Of a DNA stretch of 64,000 nt, positions 1 to 8,787 are shown in pieces. The notes beneath the pieces were generated by a model. It had not been told where the DNA came from and did not search any database. It saw only the letters and a program-made list of their open reading frames with translations. Position 1 is the stretch's first letter. Each line of letters opens with the position of its first letter. The translations under genes and the position numbers were made by a program. Source of the DNA: Treponema sp. (GTDB lineage Bacteria; Spirochaetota; Spirochaetia; Treponematales; Treponemataceae). The DNA lies in assembly GCA_024699235.1 (NCBI GenBank), contig JAILPY010000107.1, forward strand, positions 1 to 64,000, read 5' to 3'.

Positions 1-10
1 AAGTTTTTTA

Positions 11-39
11 TTGACAAATGAAAGAAACGCTCGTAACAT
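11..39 (+). promoter_or_regulatory. Sigma-70-type promoter of the sugar operon
   Basis: A perfect -35 box TTGACA (11-16) is followed after 17 bases by TAACAT (34-39). Transcription would start near 46, giving a leader of about 59 bases that ends with a strong AGGAGG site at 90-95 ahead of the ATG at 105. Seen directly; start site inferred. Confidence 0.7.
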
Positions 40-83
40 TTAACTAATAACAGTGAAAAGTAAATAAACGAAAGTGCTGTTAA

Positions 84-1070
<987 letters not shown>

Positions 1071-1096
1071 TAGATAATAAAAAAGTAGTGGCAATT

Positions 1097-1137
1097 AAAA
1101 TGCCGGAATTTAACTGATTGTTTCTTCCGGCATTTTT
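1097..1137 (+). terminator. Intrinsic terminator after the binding-protein gene
   Basis: A perfect 12-bp stem (AAAATGCCGGAA at 1097-1108 with its complement at 1125-1136) closes a 16-base loop and runs into T residues. It lies between the first and second genes of an otherwise continuous operon, so it probably acts as a partial terminator that sets the ratio of binding protein to the rest. Confidence 0.85.
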
Positions 1138-1151
1138 CTAAGGAGGATGCT

Positions 1152-1589
1152 TTGCTTATAAATATATCACCTGTAATTAGTCCGGATTTACTTTACGCAC
1201 TTGCCAGCATGGGGCATGGAGATGAAATTGTTCTGGCAGATGCTTTTTATCCAGGAAGTACGATGAGTTCAAGATGCATTAGGGCTGATGGAGTAAAGGT
1301 TCCTGATTTGCTGGATGGAATTTTACGTTTAATGAATCCTGATGATTTTGTGAAAGATCCTGTAACAATGATGTCTCCTGTTCCTGGTGATAGTGCAGAT
1401 CCGAATATTGAAAAGAAATACCGTGAAATTATAGATAAATATTGGCCTGATACGCCACCAATAAATTTTATTGATAGATTCGAATTTTATGAAAGGGCTA
1501 AAAAAGCTTATGCTGTTGTTGTTTCTGGGGAAACTGTAAAATATGGATGCGTGATAATAAAGAAGGGTGTTATCCCTGTTAATATATAA
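1152..1589 (+). CDS. RbsD/FucU-family sugar mutarotase, FucU type
   Basis: A 145-residue cytoplasmic protein that should interconvert the anomers of the imported sugar before isomerisation. The match to L-fucose mutarotase FucU is strong over the whole length: ISPVISPDLLYALASMGHGDEI at the N terminus with His22, Asp30, the stretch MMSPVPGD and the C-terminal FEFYERAKKAYAVVVSGE with Tyr120, all typical of the family, and the length is the usual one. The start is a TTG at 1152, chosen because AGGAGG (1141-1146) sits five bases upstream and because the family begins at exactly this residue. The gene follows the binding protein across the terminator and precedes the DUF2291-like lipoprotein. RbsD is the other possibility, but the sequence follows FucU rather than RbsD. 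Confidence 0.88.
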   Translation: MLINISPVISPDLLYALASMGHGDEIVLADAFYPGSTMSSRCIRADGVKVPDLLDGILRLMNPDDFVKDPVTMMSPVPGDSADPNIEKKYREIIDKYWPDTPPINFIDRFEFYERAKKAYAVVVSGETVKYGCVIIKKGVIPVNI

Positions 1590-1633
1590 AAATAAGGAGG
1601 CGTTCAGGCCTGAAAGGCTGTTCGGTAAAAGTT

Positions 1634-2299
1634 ATGAAATTAAAATTATTAATAGTGGAATTATGTCTAATCACATTATTTTTATCTTGTACTGTAGTTC
1701 GTCATTCTGATATTGGAGGAACTACAGCTGTTGCAAAGGATGGTGTTACATTTGGTGATAGTTCATTCGATGCAAAGCAGTATGTAGAAGATATTTGGGA
1801 ACCAAAAGTTCTTCCTTTGATTGAAGAAAAAGCAGTTGATTTAGGAGTTCTATTTAAAGAATTGGAAGAAAATCCTGATTCTGCATGTAAAAAATATGGC
1901 TATTGTGTGGGTAATGAAGGAAGTAATTATAATTTTTCAGGAGAGGGTAAGGTTAAAGTTATTTCTGTAAATACAGAGTCTAGAAATGGAATTCTTAATG
2001 TTGATGTAGAACCGTATGACGGTAATCCTGATTTTATCCTTCAGATTGGTCCTGTTTTCAAAGGAACGGCAATGCGTGATTATCTGAATTTTATTTCTAT
2101 AAATGATTTCCTGAATCAGGTTTCGTATGCGAAACTTGGTACAGAATTAAATATGAAGGTTCGCGATACTATTGTCAATGGAATTGATTTTTCTTCAAAA
2201 GAAGGAAATGAATTTTATGTCAGTGTAGTTTTTCCTTTGAATAAGGATTCTGAAGGAATAAAGGCAGTGCCTGTTAAAATAAAAAGTGTGGAGGAATAA
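1634..2299 (+). CDS. DUF2291-like predicted lipoprotein of sugar ABC operons
   Basis: A 221-residue envelope protein with a lipoprotein signal: hydrophobic residues 5-18 and a lipobox LFLSC with Cys19. The body (KQYVEDIWEPKVLPLIEEKAVDL, later VSYAKLGTELNMKVRD) resembles the DUF2291 family, small lipoproteins of unknown role that I remember lying beside ribose- or polyol-type ABC genes. Its stop codon abuts the ATPase ATG, so the two are translationally linked. The ATG at 1634 lies 33 bases after the nearest AGGAGG (1595-1600), and a small hairpin sits between; a CTG at 1610 in the same frame is an alternative start. Function is not known; an accessory role in ligand delivery or in permease assembly is inference. 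Confidence 0.78.
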   Translation: MKLKLLIVELCLITLFLSCTVVRHSDIGGTTAVAKDGVTFGDSSFDAKQYVEDIWEPKVLPLIEEKAVDLGVLFKELEENPDSACKKYGYCVGNEGSNYNFSGEGKVKVISVNTESRNGILNVDVEPYDGNPDFILQIGPVFKGTAMRDYLNFISINDFLNQVSYAKLGTELNMKVRDTIVNGIDFSSKEGNEFYVSVVFPLNKDSEGIKAVPVKIKSVEE

Positions 2300-3820
2300 A
2301 TGACGGGAGAAGAAATTATTCTGGAAGCACGGAATATTACAAAAACATATCCTGGAACGATTGCTCTTGATGATGTAACGTTTAAAGTTAGGAAAGGAAA
2401 GGTTAATGTTCTTATTGGAGAAAACGGTGCTGGAAAATCAACATTAATGAAAATTGTTGCAGGTGTTGAGGTTCCTACAGAAGGAAAAATTTTTATTAAT
2501 GGTGAAGAGGTATTGTATACAACTCCCTCGGAGGCACTTGAACACGGAGTTGGAATGATTCATCAGGAATTAAATCTTTTTCCTAATATGAATATTGCAG
2601 AAAATATTTATATGACTCGGGAAATAAAAAAGAATCCTGTAAGCATAAATCATAAAAAACAGATAGAGGAAGCAAAAAAATATTTGGACAGACTTCAGTT
2701 ATTTATAGAACCTACGACTCTTGTAAAAGACTTGAGGGCCGGACAGCAGCAGATTGTAGAAATTTGTAAGGTTCTTTCTCAGAAGTCAAAGATTATCATT
2801 ATGGATGAACCTACGTCTTCTTTAAGTCAAGGTGAAGTTTCAATCCTGTTTAATATCATTAACGATCTTACAAAAAGTGGCGTGACAATTATTTATATTT
2901 CTCATCGTCTTGAAGAAATTATGACGATAGGAGATTATATTACCATTTTACGAGATGGTCATTTTATTGCAGAGGAGGAAGTAAAAAATATAGATATTCC
3001 TTGGATTATTGCAAAAATGACAAATAATAATAAGGTTCATAGAATTGAATCGAATCGTGTGCCGGGAGAAGAAATTTTAAGAGTTGAACATCTTTCTCTG
3101 CCAAAAAATGGAGGGGGATATATTCTTAAAGATGTTTCTTTTGTATTGCATAGGAATGAAATTCTTGGAATATACGGTTTGAGAGGTGCTGGCAGAACAG
3201 AACTTTTGGAATGCCTTATAGGTGCTCAACCTAATATGGAAGGTGAAATATACTTAGAAGGCAAGAAAGTTGTTTCAAAAACTATTGCTGGAAGAATAAA
3301 GGATGGTTTTTCTTTAATTCCAGAAGATAGAAAGAATCTTGGAATTCTTGCTAATTTATCTATCGAAAAGAATATGACTATTTCTAATCTGGAAAGATTT
3401 ACCAGAAAAACGATTGTTTCTAATAAAGAAGAAGATTTAGCGGTAAAAGAAATGGTTAGGAATCTTCAGATAAAGCTTGCTTCGACAAAAAATTTAATAA
3501 CATCTTTATCCGGAGGTAATCAGCAAAAGGTTATAATAGGAAAAAGCCTTCTTACGAATGTAAAAGTTTTGCTGATGGATGAACCTACCCGTGGTATTGA
3601 TGTTGGAGCTAAGCATGATGTGTTTACTATTTGTAATAAACTTGCCGGTGAAGGATTTGCTGTAATTTTTGTTTCATCAGAAATGCAGGAGATTCTGGCT
3701 GTTCCGGATCGAACTATTGTATTGAGTGGTGGAAAGTTGAATGGAGAATTCTCTTGTAAGGATGTTACTCAGGAAAAATTGGTAAAAGCTTCTGCATTAG
3801 ATTTGAATGCTAGTGAATAA
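2300..3820 (+). CDS. Sugar ABC importer ATPase with two ABC domains (RbsA-like)
   Basis: A 506-residue cytoplasmic ATPase with two ABC domains, the layout of RbsA/MglA/XylG. The first domain has Walker A GENGAGKST at 40-48, a degenerate signature LRAGQQQ near 145-151 and Walker B with IMDEPTSSLS at about 167-176. The second has the altered P-loop GLRGAGRT (293-300) that is usual for this subfamily, a good LSGGNQQK signature and LLMDEPTRGID. The ATG directly follows the TAA of the lipoprotein gene, with GGAGG eight bases upstream inside that gene. It energises the permease encoded 44 bases downstream. Members of this family use one such double ATPase with a permease dimer. Confidence 0.95.
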   Translation: MTGEEIILEARNITKTYPGTIALDDVTFKVRKGKVNVLIGENGAGKSTLMKIVAGVEVPTEGKIFINGEEVLYTTPSEALEHGVGMIHQELNLFPNMNIAENIYMTREIKKNPVSINHKKQIEEAKKYLDRLQLFIEPTTLVKDLRAGQQQIVEICKVLSQKSKIIIMDEPTSSLSQGEVSILFNIINDLTKSGVTIIYISHRLEEIMTIGDYITILRDGHFIAEEEVKNIDIPWIIAKMTNNNKVHRIESNRVPGEEILRVEHLSLPKNGGGYILKDVSFVLHRNEILGIYGLRGAGRTELLECLIGAQPNMEGEIYLEGKKVVSKTIAGRIKDGFSLIPEDRKNLGILANLSIEKNMTISNLERFTRKTIVSNKEEDLAVKEMVRNLQIKLASTKNLITSLSGGNQQKVIIGKSLLTNVKVLLMDEPTRGIDVGAKHDVFTICNKLAGEGFAVIFVSSEMQEILAVPDRTIVLSGGKLNGEFSCKDVTQEKLVKASALDLNASE

Positions 3821-3864
3821 ATAAAAATATTATGCCGTAAGGCAGGACATGTAAGGAGAAAAAA

Positions 3865-4872
3865 ATGAATAAAATAAATGCATTTACTGTAAAATCATAT
3901 CTAGATAAGGGAAAAACAATTATTGCTTTGATTTTGTTAGTAATAGTTTTTTCAATTCTTAGTCCTAATTTCTTAAGTGGCAGTAACTTAATAATTATGT
4001 CAAAGCATGTTGCTCAGACTGCAATTCTATCTGTTGGAATGACTTTTGTAGTTTTAACAGGAGGAATAGATCTTTCTGTCGGAGCAATTTGTGGTCTTTC
4101 AGGAATGATTGCAGGAGGACTTATTTATGAAGGTCTCGTATTTAACTTTTTGGGTATAACGGTGTATTTTTCAGTTCCTGTTATCATTTTAATTTCAATT
4201 CTTATGGGGATGATTGTTGGTCTTGTAAATGGAATTCTCGTAACGAAATTTAAAGTTCCTGCCTTTATTGCAACATTGGGTACGATGTTTATATGCCGCG
4301 GTTCTGCAATGTTACGTTCAAATGGTAAAACGTTTCCTAATTTAATTGGAAAAGAAGAACTTGGAAATACAGGATTTCCTATTCTTGGTGCCGGTACTAT
4401 TCTTGGAATACCTATTTCTATATGGATTATGATTCTTCTAGTAGGCATTGCTGTTTATGCATCGACAAAAACTCCATTCGGACGATATGTATATGCTGTT
4501 GGTGGAAATGAAAATGCAGCAAGACTTTCTGGAATAAAAGTTAATAAAGTTGTGACTATTGTATATATCATTTCTGGTGCTTGTGCCGCCATAGTCGGCT
4601 TGATTATAAGTTCTGAACTGGTGGCTTCTCATCCTGCGACTGGAGAAAGTTTTGAGATGAACGCCATCGCCGCTGCTGTTTTGGGGGGTACGTCTCTAGC
4701 AGGAGGAAAGGGATCTATTCTTGGAGCACTAGTGGGAGCTTTTGTAATAGGAGTTCTAAATGATGGTATGGTTATGGTTGGAGTTTCTTCATTTTGGCAG
4801 ACTGTAATTAAGGGAGTTGTAATTATTATCGCAGTTATACTTGAGCAAATGCAAGGAAAGAAATCTAAATAA
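3865..4872 (+). CDS. Sugar ABC importer permease (RbsC-like)
   Basis: A 335-residue inner-membrane protein with about eight to ten hydrophobic segments, matching the BPD_transp_2 permeases (RbsC, AraH, XylH). Recognisable landmarks are VVLTGGIDLSVGAI near residue 70, which is diagnostic of the family, TLGTMFICRG in the middle, YAVGGNENAARLSGI as the cytoplasmic coupling segment, and AAAVLGGTSLAGGKGS near the C terminus. A clear AAGGAG site precedes the ATG. It completes the importer with the upstream binding protein and ATPase. A GCC-GTAA-GGC mini-hairpin lies between it and the ATPase gene. Confidence 0.95.
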   Translation: MNKINAFTVKSYLDKGKTIIALILLVIVFSILSPNFLSGSNLIIMSKHVAQTAILSVGMTFVVLTGGIDLSVGAICGLSGMIAGGLIYEGLVFNFLGITVYFSVPVIILISILMGMIVGLVNGILVTKFKVPAFIATLGTMFICRGSAMLRSNGKTFPNLIGKEELGNTGFPILGAGTILGIPISIWIMILLVGIAVYASTKTPFGRYVYAVGGNENAARLSGIKVNKVVTIVYIISGACAAIVGLIISSELVASHPATGESFEMNAIAAAVLGGTSLAGGKGSILGALVGAFVIGVLNDGMVMVGVSSFWQTVIKGVVIIIAVILEQMQGKKSK

Positions 4873-4904
4873 CTTTACAATATAAGAATCATAGGAGTCT
4901 GATA

Positions 4905-6359
4905 ATGGATATGACAAAGAAGAAAATTACATTTGGAGTGATTGTAAGTAACAGAGGTTTTTTTAATGCAAAACTAGCATTGGATAGTGGAAGAGAACTT
5001 ACAAACGTTTTGGATAAACTTGGGTATTCTTATATACTCCCTAAACCGGAAGGAAAATTTAAGGGAATAGTAAGTACGTTAGATGATGCTAAAGTTGTTG
5101 CAGATATTTTTAAATCTCATCAGGATGAAATAGACGGCATTATAGTAATACTTCCAAACTTTGGAGATGAACAGTCTGTTGTAGAATCTATAAATCGTAG
5201 CGGCTTGAAGGTTCCTGTATTGGTTCAAGCCTCTAATGATGAAATTGACAAGGTTGATATCGATTCCAGAAGAGATGCCTTTTGCGGTAAAATTTCTGTA
5301 TGTAATAATCTTTATCAGTATGGCATTCCATTTACAGATACGACTTCTCATACTAGTGATATTTCCGGAGAAGAATTTAAAAATGATCTTGCGAGATTTG
5401 CTGCTATTTGTCGTGTTGTAACTGGTATAAAACATGCTCGTGTAGGTCTGATTGGTGCAAGACCTACTGCTTTTCAGACAGTTAGATTCAGTGAAAAACT
5501 TTTACAAAAGAGTGGTATAACAGTTGTTCCTGTTGATTTAACTGATATTCATGGAATTGATGATAAGTTAACTGATAATGATCCGGCTGTAATTGAAAAA
5601 ATTTCTAAAATGAAAGCCTATGGAACGATAGAACCTTGCATAAAAGACGAGAAAATTCTTAAGCACGCAAAATTTTCGGTTGCTATAGATAAATGGTGCG
5701 AAGAAAATGATATTGATTTTTCTGCAATTCAATGTTGGAATTCCCTTGAAGATCATTACGGGTGTGCAGCTTGCGTTACTATGAGTATGCTCAGTGAGCA
5801 GAAAAAACCTTGTGCATGCGAAGCTGATGTTGCCGGTGCAGTTTCTATGTATGCTTTAACGCTTGCAAGTGATAGTCCTGCCGCATTACTTGACTGGAAT
5901 AATAACTATGCCTATGAAAAGAATGTTTGCGTGAATACACACTGTTCTAACTTTCCGAAAAGTTTTATGGGAACAAATGTTAATATAGGAAATTTGGATT
6001 TACTTGGAAAAACTTTTGGTCCTGAAAATTGCTTTGGTGCTGTAAAGGGGCATGTTCAGTCTGGTCCTATGTCTTATTTTAGGATAAGTACGGATGATGT
6101 AAATGGAAAAATAAAAGCTTATGTTGGTGACGGAGAGTTCATTGATAAACCGTTCCCTATGGATGGAGGCATTGCTGTTTGTCAGGTTCCTCAGATGAGG
6201 AAACTCCTTAAAGTTATATGTTCAAATGGTTTTGAACATCATGTTGCAATGGTAAGGGGGTCTGTTGCAGGTATAGTTTATGAAGCTGTTACGAAATATC
6301 TTGGTTGGAGTACATACTATCATTCTGCTCCAGAAGATGCTATTGATGTGATATTGTAA
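4905..6359 (+). CDS. L-fucose/L-arabinose isomerase-related protein
   Basis: A 484-residue cytoplasmic protein of the FucI/AraA superfamily (COG2407 type), which convert an aldose to a ketose using a divalent metal. The N-terminal Rossmann-like part (FGVIVSNRGFF, then GIIVILPNFGDEQSVVESI) and the middle segment (RVGLIGARPTAFQTVRFSEKLL, later IQCWNSLEDHYGCAACVTMSML and ACEADVAGAVSMYAL) fit this group, in which a Glu and an Asp from the middle part and a His from the C-terminal part bind the metal. The C-terminal HHVAMVRGSVAGI supplies candidate histidines. It is shorter than classical FucI (about 590) and close to the uncharacterised members. With the mutarotase upstream and the kinase downstream it should perform the isomerisation step of the pathway. 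Substrate not known. Confidence 0.82.
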   Translation: MDMTKKKITFGVIVSNRGFFNAKLALDSGRELTNVLDKLGYSYILPKPEGKFKGIVSTLDDAKVVADIFKSHQDEIDGIIVILPNFGDEQSVVESINRSGLKVPVLVQASNDEIDKVDIDSRRDAFCGKISVCNNLYQYGIPFTDTTSHTSDISGEEFKNDLARFAAICRVVTGIKHARVGLIGARPTAFQTVRFSEKLLQKSGITVVPVDLTDIHGIDDKLTDNDPAVIEKISKMKAYGTIEPCIKDEKILKHAKFSVAIDKWCEENDIDFSAIQCWNSLEDHYGCAACVTMSMLSEQKKPCACEADVAGAVSMYALTLASDSPAALLDWNNNYAYEKNVCVNTHCSNFPKSFMGTNVNIGNLDLLGKTFGPENCFGAVKGHVQSGPMSYFRISTDDVNGKIKAYVGDGEFIDKPFPMDGGIAVCQVPQMRKLLKVICSNGFEHHVAMVRGSVAGIVYEAVTKYLGWSTYYHSAPEDAIDVIL

Positions 6360-6379
6360 AGTAGTCTCCCTTTAGATTT

Positions 6380-6424
6380 GAATTGTCTGGATGAATGTAA
6401 TTTATTCAGGCAATTCTTTTTTTT
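6380..6424 (+). terminator. Intrinsic terminator between isomerase and kinase genes
   Basis: A stem of about 15 bp with some G-T pairs (from GAATTGTCTGG at 6380 to CAGGCAATTC ending at 6416) is followed by eight T residues at 6417-6424. It would lower but perhaps not abolish transcription into the kinase gene. Confidence 0.85.
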
Positions 6425-6457
6425 ATAATATAACAATTGTTTATTCTTAGAGGTATA

Positions 6458-7342
6458 ATGAAATTCTTAAATTTTGGTTCCTTGAATTTGGATATTGTTT
6501 ACAAAGTTCCTCATATAGTTGCTCCTGGAGAAACTGTTTCTTCTTATGATATAACAGTAGCACCAGGGGGAAAAGGTCTTAATCAGTCTGTTGCATTGAG
6601 TCGTGCCGGTGGAAATGTATATCATGCAGGAATGATTGGAGAAGATGGAGGATTACTTATTGATGTCTGTAATGAAAACAATATTAATTCTAAATATATT
6701 ATTGTAAAAAAAGAAAAAACAGGAAATGCTTTGATTCAGGTTTCTGATGCAGGAGAAAACAGCATTGTCCTTTTTGGTGGTGCAAATAAGACAAATACGA
6801 AAAATTTTGTAGATTCTGTACTTTCTGATTTTGGAGAAAATGACGTAATCTTGCTTCAAAATGAAATAAACCTTGTGGACTATATAATTGAAAGGGCTTA
6901 TGAGAAGAAGATGAAAATAGTTTTGAATCCATCTCCCTTTAACAAAGAATTGTCTGCATGTGATTTTAATAAAGTTAGTTTATTTTTTATAAACGAGGTT
7001 GAAGGGGAGCAAATTACAGGAAAAAAATCTCCAGATGAAATATTAAAAGAAATGAATGTCCTTTATCCTGAATCAGCAAAAGTTTTAACTCTTGGAAAAC
7101 AAGGATGTATTTTCAGCAAAGGAGATAAGGTATTTAAATGTGGAATTTATCCTATTCCTGTTGTTGATACAACTGCAGCCGGTGATACGTTTACTGGGTA
7201 TTTCTGTTATTTGTACTTTGAAAAAAAATTACCTGTGCAGGAAGTTCTTGATACTGCAACCAAAGCTTCTGCTTTGGCAGTTTCCAGGAAAAGTGCGGTG
7301 CCTTCTATACCTGTGATGAAAGAAGTCCTGTTGCTAAAATAA
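6458..7342 (+). CDS. PfkB-family carbohydrate kinase (ribokinase-like)
   Basis: A 294-residue ATP-dependent sugar kinase. The N-terminal PfkB motif is GSLNLDIVYKVPHIVAPGE with the substrate-binding stretch VAPGGKGLNQSVALSRAG, and the C-terminal signature is DTTAAGDTFTGYF, whose last Asp is the catalytic base of ribokinase-type enzymes. The ATG at 6458 is chosen because AGAGG sits at 6449-6453 and because ribokinases begin just before FGSLN; a TTG at 6437 would add seven unneeded residues. It follows the isomerase gene, so it likely phosphorylates the ketose product. Classical fucose and rhamnose pathways use FGGY kinases for this step; a PfkB enzyme here is a different combination. No aldolase gene is in the operon. 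Confidence 0.9.
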   Translation: MKFLNFGSLNLDIVYKVPHIVAPGETVSSYDITVAPGGKGLNQSVALSRAGGNVYHAGMIGEDGGLLIDVCNENNINSKYIIVKKEKTGNALIQVSDAGENSIVLFGGANKTNTKNFVDSVLSDFGENDVILLQNEINLVDYIIERAYEKKMKIVLNPSPFNKELSACDFNKVSLFFINEVEGEQITGKKSPDEILKEMNVLYPESAKVLTLGKQGCIFSKGDKVFKCGIYPIPVVDTTAAGDTFTGYFCYLYFEKKLPVQEVLDTATKASALAVSRKSAVPSIPVMKEVLLLK

Positions 7343-7346
7343 AAAA

Positions 7347-7446
7347 GAGCCCAGATAATCTCCGGCACCACAACAATCTAAATACCGTTGCTTTCTTCCG
7401 AATCTGGCGGGGTTTTCTAGCTGCTGTGTGCAGAGCATCTGGACTC
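7347..7446 (-). ncRNA. ffs: Signal recognition particle RNA, small bacterial type (4.5S)
   Basis: Read on the minus strand, the 100-base RNA has terminal strands GAGTCCAGAT and ATCTGGGCTC that pair over ten positions, and the apical domain carries the conserved symmetric loop and GGAA tetraloop: GCCAGATTCGGAAGAAAGCA, matching the E. coli 4.5S core GTCAGGTCCGGAAGGAAGCA. Six U residues follow at the 3 prime end, giving its own terminator. It is the last element of the tRNA cluster and should bind Ffh to target membrane proteins. No Alu domain, as expected for the short form. Confidence 0.93.
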
Positions 7447-7450
7447 AAAA

Positions 7451-7537
7451 CGGAAAGAGGGGGATTCGAACCCCCGATAGACTTTCACCTATGCATCCCT
7501 TCCAAGGATGTACCTTAAACCACTCGGACATCTTTCC
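7451..7537 (-). tRNA. tRNA-Ser (anticodon GGA)
   Basis: An 87-base class II tRNA on the minus strand. Acceptor strands GGAAAGA and TCTTTCC pair fully with discriminator G; the anticodon stem CATCC/GGATG closes the loop TTGGAAG, so the anticodon is GGA (reads UCC and UCU). A long variable arm (about 16 bases) confirms serine, and the T loop is the usual GTTCGAATC. The CCA end is not encoded. Confidence 0.96.
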
Positions 7538-7690
7538 TAAATGCGTTTGAAATTTAAAAGAGCAAAAAAAATACAGGACTTTTTGAATCACAGGAAAAGC
7601 ATACTTTAAAAGGAACATCTGAAGCTTTCCCTCTTTAATCCAGCAACAATGCCAAAGCTAGATAAAGAATTCAAAAACCTGTAATAATAA

Positions 7691-7764
7691 TGAGACTGGG
7701 CGGGTTCGAACCGCCAACCTTCGGCTCCGCAGGCCAACACTCTATCCAGTTGAGCCACAGTCTC
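7691..7764 (-). tRNA. tRNA-Arg (anticodon GCG)
   Basis: A 74-base class I tRNA on the minus strand. Acceptor GAGACTG pairs with CAGTCTC, discriminator A. The D arm has A20 as in arginine tRNAs, and the anticodon stem TTGGC/GCCGA closes the loop CTGCGGA, giving anticodon GCG (CGC and CGU codons). The loop pattern matches that of bacterial tRNA-Arg(CCG), CTCCGGA. A G34 is odd: most bacteria encode A34 here, which is deaminated to inosine. CCA is not encoded. Confidence 0.9.
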
Positions 7765-7819
7765 AAAAATCCTAACAGTTTTACCTCTGCCAAGGCAAGT
7801 TGTAAACCTGTTTCGGTAG

Positions 7820-7905
7820 CGGAGGCGACAGGGGTCGAACCTGCCCGGCCCTTTTAGGAACCGACGGTTTAGCAAACCGTTGTATTACCGCTCTACCACA
7901 CCTCC
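7820..7905 (-). tRNA. tRNA-Ser (anticodon GCT)
   Basis: An 86-base class II tRNA on the minus strand. Acceptor GGAGGTG pairs with CGCCTCC (one G-T), discriminator G. The anticodon stem ACGGT/ACCGT closes the loop TTGCTAA, so the anticodon is GCT (AGC and AGU codons). The long variable arm includes GGTTCCTAAAAGGGCCG. CCA is not encoded. Confidence 0.96.
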
Positions 7906-7932
7906 AAAGTCCTAAAAAAGTCTTTTAGGATA

Positions 7933-8019
7933 CGGAGCGAGAGGGATTTGAACCCCCGATACCCGAAAAGGTATAACGGTTTTCAAGACCGCCGCGTTCG
8001 ACCACTCTGCCATCGCTCC
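7933..8019 (-). tRNA. tRNA-Ser (anticodon TGA)
   Basis: An 87-base class II tRNA on the minus strand and the first of the cluster to be transcribed. Acceptor GGAGCGA pairs with TCGCTCC, discriminator G. The stem GCGGT/ACCGT closes the loop CTTGAAA, giving anticodon TGA (UCA and related codons). The variable arm is long (ATACCTTTTCGGGTAT forms a hairpin). CCA is not encoded. Confidence 0.96.
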
Positions 8020-8035
8020 AATCAATTGTATACAG

Positions 8036-8065
8036 AATATACACTAAATTTGATATTTGTGTCAA
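8036..8065 (-). promoter_or_regulatory. Promoter of the tRNA-Ser/Arg and SRP RNA cluster
   Basis: On the minus strand TTGACA (8065-8060) is followed after 18 bases by TATATT (8041-8036), about 17 bases before the 5 prime end of tRNA-Ser(TGA). It lies back to back with the start region of the plus-strand DUF308 gene, which has its own TATAAT at 8088-8093. Confidence 0.75.
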
Positions 8066-8139
8066 GTGAATTTAATAGAAAAAAGTATATAATAAAAGGA
8101 AAAACAATGATATACTGGCAAATACAGGAGGTTTATCCT

Positions 8140-8766
8140 ATGGGAAAAACAAATTTCTTATTTGGTTTAATGGCTGCTCTTGTAGGGCTTATCGTTCTTA
8201 TAGCTCCAGAGGCGAGTATAAAGGTTGTTGTAATACTTCTTGGTGCTGCTGCTGTTATGAATGGGCTGTATGATTTGCTTAAAGTTCGCAGTTTGTTGGA
8301 TAATTCGAACTATAAGCTTAATGTAATGGTACATAGTCTCTTGAGTATAGCAGTAGGATTGCTTGCAATTTTCCTCCCATTTGTAATGTTTAGTGCGGCA
8401 GAGTCGGTTTTCCGCTTTATGCTGTATATTTTGGCAGTATATCTTGTAGTGGCTGCTGTAATGCGTTTTTTTGTTTTTGTAACGCTTAAGGAAAGTAATG
8501 TTGAGGGAACTTTATTCTTGTTTGAGGCAGTGAGTGAACTTGCTGCTGCAATATTACTTTTTATAATGTCATCTCATCATATTGGTGTTGTTATTGTTCG
8601 CATTTTAGGTTTGGCAGTTATGTTGTTTGGTTCCTGTTATGCAATTTATGCATTGCGGAATCCTTCTATTATAATAGAGCCTGAAAGCGTAAGAGATGTC
8701 ACTTCTTCTGAAGATATGGATTCAGAGAATGTCGATTCTTCTGAATCATCAGGCTTTGAAGAATAA
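8140..8766 (+). CDS. HdeD/DUF308-like integral membrane protein
   Basis: A 208-residue membrane protein with about six hydrophobic helices arranged as repeated pairs (FLFGLMAALVGLIVLIAPE; VVVILLGAAAVMNGLYDLL; MVHSLLSIAVGLLAIFLPF; and so on), the pattern of the DUF308/HdeD family. The C-terminal 35 residues are an acidic serine-rich cytoplasmic tail. The ATG at 8140 is chosen because AGGAGG (8126-8131) stands eight bases before it; a longer reading would run back through the tRNA-Ser gene. It is followed 21 bases later by thyX and could be co-transcribed with it. Role not known; HdeD in E. coli is linked to acid resistance, but that cannot be assumed here. Confidence 0.82.
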   Translation: MGKTNFLFGLMAALVGLIVLIAPEASIKVVVILLGAAAVMNGLYDLLKVRSLLDNSNYKLNVMVHSLLSIAVGLLAIFLPFVMFSAAESVFRFMLYILAVYLVVAAVMRFFVFVTLKESNVEGTLFLFEAVSELAAAILLFIMSSHHIGVVIVRILGLAVMLFGSCYAIYALRNPSIIIEPESVRDVTSSEDMDSENVDSSESSGFEE

Positions 8767-8787
8767 ATAGACTGGAGGATTATTTTT

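Noticed and set aside
6437-6457. TTG start adding seven residues to the PfkB kinase
   Set aside because: No ribosome site; ATG 6458 has AGAGG upstream and fits the family.
7606-7875. 89-residue minus-strand ORF in the tRNA cluster
   Set aside because: It runs through tRNA-Arg and tRNA-Ser(GCT) and has no ribosome site; the RNA genes explain the sequence.
7948-8139. N-terminal extension of the DUF308 gene
   Set aside because: It reads through tRNA-Ser(TGA); the AGGAGG at 8126 and family length support ATG 8140.
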